Below, piece after piece: positions 1 to 6,524 of a stretch of DNA of 42,556 nucleotides; position 1 is the first letter of the stretch; each line of letters opens with the position of its first letter. A program made the translations under genes and the position numbers. Below the pieces are notes generated by a model. It had not been told where the DNA came from. It searched no databases and saw only the letters and a program-made list of their open reading frames with translations. This DNA is from Caballeronia terrestris (GTDB lineage Bacteria; Pseudomonadota; Gammaproteobacteria; Burkholderiales; Burkholderiaceae): assembly GCF_001544515.1 (NCBI RefSeq), contig NZ_FCOL02000045.1:1-42556 (forward strand). Reading direction: 5' to 3'.

Positions 1-286
1 GTCAAGCTCGTGCGACAAATGAGGAGCGAGTCAGCGGATTTCATCGGGGCCCGCAGCGTATGAGGCTGCAAACAGGCCGGATATAAAGCTGCAACCTATC
101 CTGTCAAATCAGAGCACAAGAAGACCTGGCGCATCGGGGGCGTTCATATAAACTACGTTGACAACCGCCGTGAGCGCCAGTAGCTTCGCACGTGTCGGCT
201 TACAGCGATCGTTGTCGTTCGACACCTTGGAACCTGGCCAAGTGGCGCCATGCGTTCTCTGCGCCTGCCTCTCATGGGGTCCCAAC

Positions 287-1825
287 TCAGTCCATCGCGG
301 CATGAACGAGATTCTCGTCCGGCACCTTCTGCGCTGGGCGGATCAGCAGGACGAGCGGCACGACCAGCAGCGTCGCGATGAACATGAGCTTGAAGTCGTT
401 CAGGTATGCGATCATCGCGGCCTGCTGGTTGATCGACTGGTTGAGCACCGCCAGGTCGTAAGTCGAGCCGGTGGCGAGCATCGGCTGCATTGCAGGATTG
501 AAGACGTTCACGTTGGCCGCGAGATCGGCGTGGGCAACCTGAGTGTTGCGCGTCATCAGCGTCTGCACGATCGAGATGCCGATACTGCTGCCGATATTAC
601 GCATTAGGCTGTAGATCGCGGTGCCGTCGGCGCGCAGTTCGGGCGCGAGCGTCGAGAAAGAGAGCGCGGAGAGCGGCACGAAAACGAGCCCAAGGCCGAA
701 GCCTTGGACCACGCCGAGCCAGACGATGTCAGATGCCGACAGCACGATCGTGTAGTGCATCATCTGCCACAGCGCGAGCGCCGAGATCAGAAAGCCCGCG
801 AGCAGCATCAGCCGCGCGTCGAAGCGCTTGAGCAGCCGTCCGGCGAACATCATTGCGATCATCGTGCCCGCGCCGCTCGGCGCCGTGACGAGGCCGGTGG
901 TCGCGACGGGGTAGTTCATCAGGTTCTGCAGCATCGGCGGCAATAGCGCGCGGGTCGCGTACATGACCGCGCCGATGATGAAAATGAAGCACACGCCGGT
1001 CGCGAAGTTGCGATCCTTCAGCAATTCGTAGCGGAAGAACGATTTCGCGCCGGCCGTCGCGGTATGCGCAAGAAATAGCGCGAAGCTGATCGCGGCAAGC
1101 AGCGCCTCGATGCGGATCTCGAGCGAGCCGAACCAGTCGAGTTGTTCGCCGCGATCGAGCATCGCCTGGAACGCGCCGATCGCGAGACTCAAGGTGGCGA
1201 AGCCGAACCCGTCGAACTTTACGCCGTGCTTTGGCTCCGTCGCGGGCAGGAACGTCAACACACCGAAGAGCGCGAACGCGCCGATGGGCACGTTGATGAA
1301 GAACACCCAGCGCCAGTTGTAGCTGTCGGTGAGCCAGCCACCGAGCGTCGGTCCGAGGATCGGCCCGACCATCACGCCCATGCCCCACACGGCCATCGCC
1401 TGGCCCTGCTTTTCGCGCGGATTGATATCGAGCAGGATCGATTGCGAGAGCGGCACGAGCGATGCCCCGAAGATGCCTTGCAAAAGTCGCGAGCCAACGA
1501 TCTGCCCGAGCGTCTCTGAAAGCCCGCAAAACGCCGACGCCACCGTGAATCCGGCAATCGATAACGCGAGCAGGCGTTTGACGCTCAGGCGGTCGGAGAG
1601 CCAGCCGGTGAGCGGCGTCGCGATCGCGGCCGCGACGATGTAGGAAGTCAGCACCCACGTGATCTCGTCCTGCGATGCCGAGAGCGTCCCCTGCATGTGC
1701 GGAAGCGCAACGTTGGCGATGGTGCTGTCGAGGGTCTGGATCAGCGTCGCGAGCATGATCGAGACGGTGAGCATGGGCCGGTTCAGCGGCGCGGCGCTCT
1801 TCGCCGTAACGGCTTCGGAAGACAT
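287..1825 (-). CDS. DHA2-family MFS multidrug exporter (EmrB/QacA type)
   Basis: Predicted 512-aa inner-membrane proton-driven drug exporter of the 14-TM DHA2 family. Early residues carry the typical TLDSTIANVALP motif of TM1, then WVLTSYIVAAAIATPLTGWLSDR (motif A region, cited as start WVLTSYIV and end GWLSDR), and later GPTLGGWLTDSYNWRWVFFI, the family's TM5/6 signature. A longer reading begins at 1858, but that codon lies inside the palindromic operator and about at the predicted transcription start. I therefore chose the ATG at 1825 (MSSEAVTAK). It is divergent from a marR gene, the usual layout for an efflux pump repressed by its neighbour. No membrane-fusion (EmrA) or outer-membrane partner is seen in the window. 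The substrate cannot be read from sequence. Confidence 0.93.
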   Translation of the reverse strand: MSSEAVTAKSAAPLNRPMLTVSIMLATLIQTLDSTIANVALPHMQGTLSASQDEITWVLTSYIVAAAIATPLTGWLSDRLSVKRLLALSIAGFTVASAFCGLSETLGQIVGSRLLQGIFGASLVPLSQSILLDINPREKQGQAMAVWGMGVMVGPILGPTLGGWLTDSYNWRWVFFINVPIGAFALFGVLTFLPATEPKHGVKFDGFGFATLSLAIGAFQAMLDRGEQLDWFGSLEIRIEALLAAISFALFLAHTATAGAKSFFRYELLKDRNFATGVCFIFIIGAVMYATRALLPPMLQNLMNYPVATTGLVTAPSGAGTMIAMMFAGRLLKRFDARLMLLAGFLISALALWQMMHYTIVLSASDIVWLGVVQGFGLGLVFVPLSALSFSTLAPELRADGTAIYSLMRNIGSSIGISIVQTLMTRNTQVAHADLAANVNVFNPAMQPMLATGSTYDLAVLNQSINQQAAMIAYLNDFKLMFIATLLVVPLVLLIRPAQKVPDENLVHAAMD

Positions 1826-1850
1826 GTGAAAGTGATTCGCCGGGTAGATG

Positions 1851-1864
1851 ATAAGCATGCTTAT
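1851..1864. promoter_or_regulatory. Perfect 14-bp palindrome, likely MarR operator
   Basis: ATAAGCATGCTTAT is an exact palindrome in the marR/exporter intergenic region. It overlaps the leftward -10-like TATAAT (1863-1868, minus strand) of the exporter. AT-rich palindromes of this size at divergent promoters are typical binding sites of MarR dimers. The repressor role is inferred from position. Confidence 0.7.
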
Positions 1865-1907
1865 TATAGTGCCGATAGCGGCGCTTACAGCGCGGGCTTT
1901 CTATAAT
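1863..1907. promoter_or_regulatory. Divergent -10 elements for exporter and marR
   Basis: Two consensus TATAAT boxes point outwards. One is on the minus strand at 1868-1863 for the exporter, with a weak CTGTAA -35 candidate 16 bp upstream. One is on the plus strand at 1902-1907 for marR. The plus-strand box ends 6 bp before the marR ATG at 1914, so transcription would start at or next to that ATG, implying a leaderless message. No good plus-strand -35 is visible. Confidence 0.5.
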
Positions 1908-1913
1908 CACGCG

Positions 1914-2366
1914 ATGCAAACATCACTCGACAAACGTTTCGGCTTCCTCGTGTCCGACGTCGGCCGTCTGTGCGGCAAGCGGTTCGACGATCTCGCGAAG
2001 TCGTCTCTGGATCTCACGCGCGCGCAGTGCCGCGCGCTTGCTTACCTGTCGCACTACGGCGAAGTGAATCAGGCGCGACTCGCGGACCTGCTGGAGGTCG
2101 CGCCGATCTCGGCCGGGCGGCTGCTCGACCGCATGGAAGAGGGCGGCTGGATAGAGCGGTTTCAGAACGAGGATGACCGGCGCGTGCGGCAGGTGCGCAT
2201 GACCGCGAAGGCGCACAAGGCTTTGGACAAGGCAAGGCGTGTCGGCGACAAGATCGCTTTAGAGGCGCTCGCTGGATTCAGTGCGGAGGAAAGCGAGCAG
2301 TTGATCGCGCTCCTTGCGCGCATCCGCTCGAATCTGGGACCGATCGTGGACCGATCGAACGAATAA
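1914..2366 (+). CDS. MarR-family transcriptional regulator
   Basis: A 150-aa winged-helix regulator. The core (VNQARLADLLEVAPISAGRL, then LLDRMEEGGWIERF) is the HTH plus recognition helix, followed by the wing with the family signature DDRRVRQVRMTAK and a C-terminal dimerisation helix. The longer reading from 1848 is rejected because it runs through the operator and the -10 box; MQTSLDKRF at 1914 matches family N-termini. It probably represses the divergent drug exporter and itself through the palindrome at 1851-1864, and is released by a small ligand. The ligand is unknown. Confidence 0.92.
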   Translation: MQTSLDKRFGFLVSDVGRLCGKRFDDLAKSSLDLTRAQCRALAYLSHYGEVNQARLADLLEVAPISAGRLLDRMEEGGWIERFQNEDDRRVRQVRMTAKAHKALDKARRVGDKIALEALAGFSAEESEQLIALLARIRSNLGPIVDRSNE

Positions 2367-3013
2367 GATCGCTTAGTTCCGTTGTGTGGGTGGCACGTGG
2401 TCGCGGCTGCCTTTAATGCGGTTCTTCTCATCGACGCGGTCCGGTTTCCACACCGTCTTCAATTCCGCTTCGCCTACCTGCGCGAACGCCGCGATGATCA
2501 CCGGGTCTGCCAGTCGCACCCGGGGGGCTCCGCTTCACGCGCGTTCCCGGTAGGGCTGCCGCGGCGCCAGCGGCGACGCCGCAAGTCGGAGAGATGGATC
2601 AGAACCGCCTCGTAGCCCTCCCGACTGCAACGGAAAAGGCGCTCACCGACACGGCCAAATGGCCGCGACCTCGCCCACCGCCTTTTCTTGAGACGCTGCA
2701 GCAACTCGGCCATGCTCGCACTGGAGCGGCGTGCTGCAGGGCAAGATCCCTGCGCTTGAAACCGCGTACAGCACGCCGGCGCGACGAACTTAATGCGCTG
2801 CGGGAGGCGCAGTCAAGCCGCCGCAAGCCGCGTCGAAGGCACCGGGCTCACCGCTGCACAGCGCACGCCGAGCAGCACGGCAGTCAAAGCGGTGAGAGGA
2901 AGCCGGAGCGGGGCGGCCTAAGAAGGGCGCAATGCTTGCGCACGCTGGCTCAGGTAACATCTTGCCCTTTGCGACGTGCTCGATCGCTTATTAGAGGAAG
3001 AGGAGAAACCCGC
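2367..3013. other. Intergenic stretch, no convincing intact gene
   Basis: No open frame here looks like a real gene. On the minus strand, from about 2500 down to a stop at 2373, one frame reads VIIAAFAQVGEAELKTVWK and on to a plausible protein C-terminus, but it has no start codon and degenerates upstream; it may be a remnant. The last 20 bp hold the Shine-Dalgarno of the HU gene (AGAGGAAGAGGAG). Confidence 0.5.
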
Positions 3014-3292
3014 ATGAACAAGCAGGAATTGATCGATACGGTCGCCGCCGAAGCGGGCGTCGGCAAGCTCGCGGCCCAGGAACTGGTCGACGCGGTGATC
3101 CAGACCGTGACCGAGACCGTCGTCAACGACGAGACGGTTCAGTTGATCGGATTTGGAACCTTTGGCACCGGCAAGCGTGCGGCCCGCGCCGGACGCAATC
3201 CACAAACGGGCGAGACGCTGCAGATCGCCGCCGCGAAAACGGTGAAGTTCACTGCCGGTAAGGCGTTCAAAGACTCCGTCAACAAAGCGTAG
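3014..3292 (+). CDS. hup: HU-family DNA-binding protein
   Basis: A 92-aa nucleoid protein that binds and bends DNA as a dimer. It starts MNKQELIDTVAAEAG and carries the HU/IHF signature GFGTFGTGKRAARAGRNPQT, the beta-arm that enters the minor groove, with the conserved Arg-Asn-Pro tip. It ends in the usual amphipathic helix (GKAFKDSVNKA). A strong purine-rich ribosome binding site lies 8-15 bp upstream and fixes the start, although the frame stays open further upstream. HU rather than IHF is chosen for the lysine-rich helix 1 and the short tail. It is monocistronic as far as can be seen. Confidence 0.95.
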   Translation: MNKQELIDTVAAEAGVGKLAAQELVDAVIQTVTETVVNDETVQLIGFGTFGTGKRAARAGRNPQTGETLQIAAAKTVKFTAGKAFKDSVNKA

Positions 3293-3707
3293 GTCGCGGC
3301 TCGCCGCAGCTGGACGCGCATGCGTCGCGGGACTGGATCACAAGAGCTCGCCGTCAAGCCGTTCAAGGTTGACCTATTTCACCGCGGTTCGACGTTCGCG
3401 GCCGTCCGGATGGATGGAACGGATCATGACGGGTTGCCCGCGGGCCTCGCTCAGCACTCCAACGATTCTCTTGGCCGAAGCGCACGAGCGGCCCGCGCAT
3501 CAGTTTGCGCTTGCGGTCGGTTGATGTTGAGCGAGGGTGGCAAGGTGGGGCCGTCCCGTGCCATCGACCCTTCTCTACACAAAGCTCGCCGCCTGCTACG
3601 AGTAGTGCGAGATCGACTTATTCAAACACTCAACTCCGCCAATCGGCGCGATCAAGTGGGAAGCCTACTTATTCGGAGGCGGCCGCTAGAGCTAGACGGC
3701 TAGACGC
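3293..3707. other. Non-coding or decayed stretch at left edge of conjugation module
   Basis: No recognisable gene. Overlapping frames give Arg/Ser/Ala-rich translations of low quality. In one plus frame near 3600-3680 a short run (EIDLFKHSTPPIGAIKWEA) looks protein-like but lies behind an in-frame stop. The stretch separates the HU gene from the first conjugation gene and may contain the module boundary. I found no att-like repeat or tRNA. Confidence 0.45.
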
Positions 3708-4031
3708 TCACAAAGTCGAATTTCCAAACTTCGAAATAACTGAGTCGACTGCTGACGCGTCGGCGGCCGCGCCAGGGCAGGAATTCAGATAGTCCCGGCG
3801 CGCCTTCGGTGTCGCGGTCAGATCCATATGGCCGTTGTGCGTTTCAATGATCGATAAGAAGTCGCCGATGCCTTGCGAGCAGCCGTCCTGACTGTTGCCG
3901 TTGCCATGAATGCCGCCTTGAACCTTGCCTGCCATGCAAATCAACGACTGGCATGGATCTTTTGCAAGTGCTGCAAAAGGCGCACATAGGGCAACCAACG
4001 CCGCAATATTTACAGTTAAATAACGGGTCAT
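3708..4031 (-). CDS. TrbM/KikA/MpfK-family conjugation protein, periplasmic
   Basis: A 107-aa protein with a clear Sec signal peptide (MTRYLTVNIAALVALCAPFA, cleavage near ALA-KD) and a small cysteine-rich domain: DPCQSLICMAGKVQGG, a later Cys in DGCSQGIGDF, and a final LNSCPGA. This spacing matches the TrbM/KikA/MpfK family, found beside conjugative type IV secretion genes (KikA of IncN/IncW, TrbM of IncP). Its exact job is not known; it is probably a periplasmic accessory to mating-pair formation. A ribosome binding site (AGGGA) lies 5 bp upstream. It is last of a leftward trio with the membrane protein and the mini H-NS. Confidence 0.7.
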   Translation of the reverse strand: MTRYLTVNIAALVALCAPFAALAKDPCQSLICMAGKVQGGIHGNGNSQDGCSQGIGDFLSIIETHNGHMDLTATPKARRDYLNSCPGAAADASAVDSVISKFGNSTL

Positions 4032-4038
4032 ATCGTCC

Positions 4039-4437
4039 CTACCAGTATTTATTCCGTCGAATCGTAAGACAATTTATCAAGCTCTCGTAAAATCCCAGCG
4101 CCAGTATCAATATGATGATTGTGCCACCTGCAATCATCGAGAGATGCCGGTCGCGCCAGTGGTTCATCCCTTCCATCACCAAGACGAGAAGAAGTCCGAT
4201 GATGCCGAGCTTGAATACCAATCTCGCGGGCCGTGCGAGAACGAGCAGCAGGGACAGCAGTAGGTCCACCAATCCATTCCACAACGCGCGCACCGAAACC
4301 AGCGCGACGTTCTTCATTGCGCGCGCCACGCGCCGAGAGACGGGCGTGCCCTGTCGTGCGGCCGCCTCCTGAGCCGCCGACCCCGAAGCTTGAGGACCGC
4401 GTTTTCGTCCGGCTGAAAGGGGAACGACTTTACCCAT
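4039..4437 (-). CDS. Small membrane protein of the conjugation module
   Basis: A 132-aa protein I do not recognise. The first 45 residues are basic and polar (cytoplasmic). They are followed by hydrophobic stretches around residues 55-67, 70-88 and 100-120 (for example LGIIGLLLVLVMEGM and IAGGTIIILILALGFY), so two or three TM helices. AAGGAGG 7 bp upstream fixes the start. It lies 14 bp behind the mini H-NS gene and 7 bp ahead of the TrbM-like gene, so the three are one operon. Its position suggests an accessory inner-membrane part of the transfer machinery. Confidence 0.65.
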   Translation of the reverse strand: MGKVVPLSAGRKRGPQASGSAAQEAAARQGTPVSRRVARAMKNVALVSVRALWNGLVDLLLSLLLVLARPARLVFKLGIIGLLLVLVMEGMNHWRDRHLSMIAGGTIIILILALGFYESLINCLTIRRNKYW

Positions 4438-4451
4438 TGCTCAACCTCCTT

Positions 4452-4700
4452 TCAGATTACGAAGTCCGAGAGCTGCGCACCTTGTTCCAAATAGGCTCTT
4501 AACCAGTCCGGCCGCTTGCCGCGACCGCTCCAGGTGTTGAACGGATTAGCCGGATCACGATAGCGCGGTTCTCCCTTAGGGGGCTTTTCCGCCTGCGGGA
4601 CGAATTGAACCTGATTCACCGCCCGCACTGTTTTTTTCTGCTGCCCGGGCTTTTTCGCGCCCTGCGTTGACACCGCTCGTTTTTTGTCTATCATAAGCAT
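4452..4700 (-). CDS. H-NS-like mini-protein (DNA-binding domain only)
   Basis: An 82-aa protein whose C-terminal half is the H-NS DNA-binding domain: YRDPANPFNTWSGRGKRPDW followed by a short helix and LSDFVI, matching the TWSGRGR-x-P-x-W core. The N-terminal half is a basic linker; the coiled-coil oligomerisation domain of full H-NS is absent. It is divergent from virB1 with only 33 bp between, at the place where R388 has the KorA regulator. It therefore probably controls the virB operon, and as a truncated H-NS could act as a competitor of host silencing. A second possible start is the Met two codons in. Role inferred from context. Confidence 0.75.
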   Translation of the reverse strand: MLMIDKKRAVSTQGAKKPGQQKKTVRAVNQVQFVPQAEKPPKGEPRYRDPANPFNTWSGRGKRPDWLRAYLEQGAQLSDFVI

Positions 4701-4702
4701 TA

Positions 4703-4735
4703 ATCGTTATAGATGCAATTTCAAGGATTAACGAT
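4703..4735. promoter_or_regulatory. Inverted repeat over the virB1 start, possible operator
   Basis: ATCGTTA (4703-4709) and TAACGAT (4729-4735) are exact inverted copies separated by 19 bp and cover the whole mini-H-NS/virB1 intergenic gap and the virB1 start codon. A plus-strand promoter candidate is TTGTCT (4684-4689) with TATAGA (4708-4713), 18 bp apart, inside the mini-H-NS coding start. Function is inferred. Confidence 0.35.
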
Positions 4736-5468
4736 GCGAAGCTTGCTCGTTTGCTCGATCCTGCTTGCGGCGTCCCTGACGGGTGCGCCAGCGATCGCCG
4801 CGGCAGTCATGCCGGCAGAGATTGCGGCGCTCGCGAACGCGTGCTATCCGAACGTTCATCCAGTGACGATGGGCTCGATCGTGGCCCATGAATCGACCAA
4901 CCGGCAATTCGCCATCAACGTCAACGGCAATTATCGCCTGCCTCGGCAGCCTGTTGATGCTGACGAGGCAGCAGCCACCATCGATTGGCTGCAGGCGAAG
5001 GGCATGAACTTCGACGTCGGCTTGGGCCAAGTGAACTCAGCCAACATTGCAGCACTCGGATTGACTGGCCGACAGTTGCTTGACCCCTGCACGAATCTGC
5101 GGGCGGCGACAACCGTGCTGACGGCCTGCTACGTCCGGGCGGTAAAAGATCATGGGGAAGGGCAAAAAGCCCTGTTGCACGCCCTTTCCTGCTACAACAC
5201 GGGTTCGCAAACGCGTGGGTTGTCGAACGGCTATGTGAAGGCCGTTGTCGCGCAGGCGCGAGTTCTACAAATCCCTGCCTTGTCGAGTGACGCGAGGGCG
5301 GTGAGTGGAGCGCAACCCATGTCTGCCGCTGCGATCAGCAGCGACAAATCAGGCGGCAAGCGGCTGATCAAAGCCGTCGCCGCGACCGCTGACAGGGACG
5401 ACGAAAGTCAAGGCGCGTTCGCTCACGGCGACCCCGGTGCATTCGGCTCGGAGAAGCCGGAGCCATGA
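4734..5468 (+). CDS. virB1: VirB1-type lytic transglycosylase
   Basis: A 244-aa periplasmic muramidase that opens peptidoglycan for the secretion channel (TrwN in R388). It has a Sec signal peptide (MRSLLVCSILLAASLTGAPA) and then the SLT fold. The catalytic Glu is E53 in SIVAHESTNRQF, followed by NVNGNYRLPRQP, FDVGLGQVNSAN (the GLxQ motif), and ALSCYNTGS near the C-terminal end of the domain. The start at 4734 is preferred over 4713 because AAGGA sits 6 bp before it. A polar tail of about 70 residues follows the domain. It is first gene of the virB operon. Confidence 0.92.
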   Translation: MRSLLVCSILLAASLTGAPAIAAAVMPAEIAALANACYPNVHPVTMGSIVAHESTNRQFAINVNGNYRLPRQPVDADEAAATIDWLQAKGMNFDVGLGQVNSANIAALGLTGRQLLDPCTNLRAATTVLTACYVRAVKDHGEGQKALLHALSCYNTGSQTRGLSNGYVKAVVAQARVLQIPALSSDARAVSGAQPMSAAAISSDKSGGKRLIKAVAATADRDDESQGAFAHGDPGAFGSEKPEP

Positions 5469-5471
5469 CGA

Positions 5472-5759
5472 ATGCAGATTTTCTTGATCCCTCAGCGACA
5501 GCTGGAGGACGAAGCTAAACGCGGTCGCGTACAGGCGGTTTCGATTCAACGAGTCGCGATCAAGCAGTGGTTTCCGCTCTTTGAAATCGGCGACGACCGC
5601 GCAAACGTTGTCGTGTGTTCGATCCGCGTACAGGCAACCGAAGAGGTGCGCTACTGGGCCGACCTGAGATTGTTGATTGAATGGCTTCGCGAGAAATGCG
5701 GAGTTGAAAGCTGTTCGTTGTTGCTGTCGGATTGGAATCCCAAACCCGGAGAGCCTTGA
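5472..5759 (+). CDS. Hypothetical 95-aa protein between virB1 and virB2
   Basis: I do not recognise it. It is a small soluble protein without signal peptide or TM helix, with a mixed alpha/beta look (strand-like IFLIPQ, VQAVSIQRVAI, NVVVCSIRVQ, then the helix LRLLIEWLREKCG and strand ESCSLLLSDW). It begins 3 bp after virB1 ends, and its stop overlaps the virB2 start by 1 base, so it is co-translated with the pilus genes. No VirB subunit of this size belongs here. It could be a regulator or chaperone of the pilin step. Start by position; ribosome binding site weak. Confidence 0.6.
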   Translation: MQIFLIPQRQLEDEAKRGRVQAVSIQRVAIKQWFPLFEIGDDRANVVVCSIRVQATEEVRYWADLRLLIEWLREKCGVESCSLLLSDWNPKPGEP

Positions 5760-6094
5760 TGAACGTCGCAACAGTTCGCACCATTGCCCGTCCGGTCGCT
5801 AGCCTCGCCGCGACCCTCAATCGAGCCCTGCTGGTGACAGGGGCCTTCGTCCTTACCTTCCTCGCCTCGTCGAACGCATTTGCGGCTGGCATTGATACCG
5901 GCTCATCGTCCATGGCCTCATTGCAGGCCTGGATGATGGAGTGGATTCCGATCGGTGCGGCGCTCCTCATCATCGCCTGCGCTCTCGGTTGGATTGCACA
6001 CTTGGTTCGCGCGGATTTCGCAGTGCGCTGCGTGGTGGGCCTCATTGTTGTCGGTTCGGCCTCGTACCTCGTCGGCCTGTTCGGTATCGCCTAG
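5759..6094 (+). CDS. virB2: VirB2-type major pilin
   Basis: A 111-aa prepilin. It has a long signal peptide ending near residue 43 (LTFLASSNAFAAG), then two hydrophobic helices (IPIGAALLIIACALGWIAHL and VVGLIVVGSASYLVGLFGI) joined by a short positive loop (VRADFAVR), the VirB2/TrwL architecture. The start at 5759 has GGAGAG just upstream and overlaps the previous stop (TGATG). A longer reading from 5732 adds nothing pilin-like. It is followed by 118 bp without a gene, containing two copies of GGCCACCGRTTGG, before virB3. Confidence 0.9.
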   Translation: MNVATVRTIARPVASLAATLNRALLVTGAFVLTFLASSNAFAAGIDTGSSSMASLQAWMMEWIPIGAALLIIACALGWIAHLVRADFAVRCVVGLIVVGSASYLVGLFGIA

Positions 6095-6212
6095 CCGGCC
6101 GCCGGCACACCGACTGGCCACCGGTTGGGCAATCGTTGGGCCACCGATTGGAAAGCGATAACAAGGCTGGTCTCAGGCGGGCTCCCAGGTCGATTCTCTG
6201 AGAGGTGCGACC

Positions 6213-6524
6213 ATGAAAGCAGGAGAATTTCCTCTCTTCAAAGGCGCGACGCGCTTGCCTACGTATGCGGGCATACCGCGTACCCCGTTTCTGCTCATCT
6301 TCATGGTGTGCGGCGCGCTGTTCATGCTGATTCACTTCTGGACGTTCCTGCTGTTCGTCTTGCTGTGGTTTGTCTGCTTCTGCATCACCAAGCACGACGA
6401 TCGCATGTTCCGAATTATTGGCCTCGCGTTCAGAACAAAAGTGGTGAATCGCATCGACTCGCCATTCACCAAGCGGTGGGGCGGTTCAAGCCATTCCACG
6501 GTGAACTACCAGGTGAAGAAATAA
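6213..6524 (+). CDS. virB3: VirB3-type inner-membrane protein
   Basis: A 103-aa protein of the TrwM/VirB3 family. It has a short N-terminal segment with PLFKGATRLPTYAGIPRTPF, then hydrophobic residues 25-60 forming two TM helices (FLLIFMVCGALFMLIHFWTF, LLFVLLWFVCFCI), and a basic tail. VirB3 anchors the VirB4 ATPase in the inner-membrane complex. GAGAGGTG sits 5 bp before the ATG. The stop overlaps the virB4 start by one base (TAATG). Confidence 0.92.
   Translation: MKAGEFPLFKGATRLPTYAGIPRTPFLLIFMVCGALFMLIHFWTFLLFVLLWFVCFCITKHDDRMFRIIGLAFRTKVVNRIDSPFTKRWGGSSHSTVNYQVKK

Noticed and set aside
6125..6523. Longer VirB4 reading starting before virB3
   Set aside because: The extra 133 codons lie out of frame over virB3 and the gap before it; the ATG at 6524 has a ribosome binding site and gives the normal family length.
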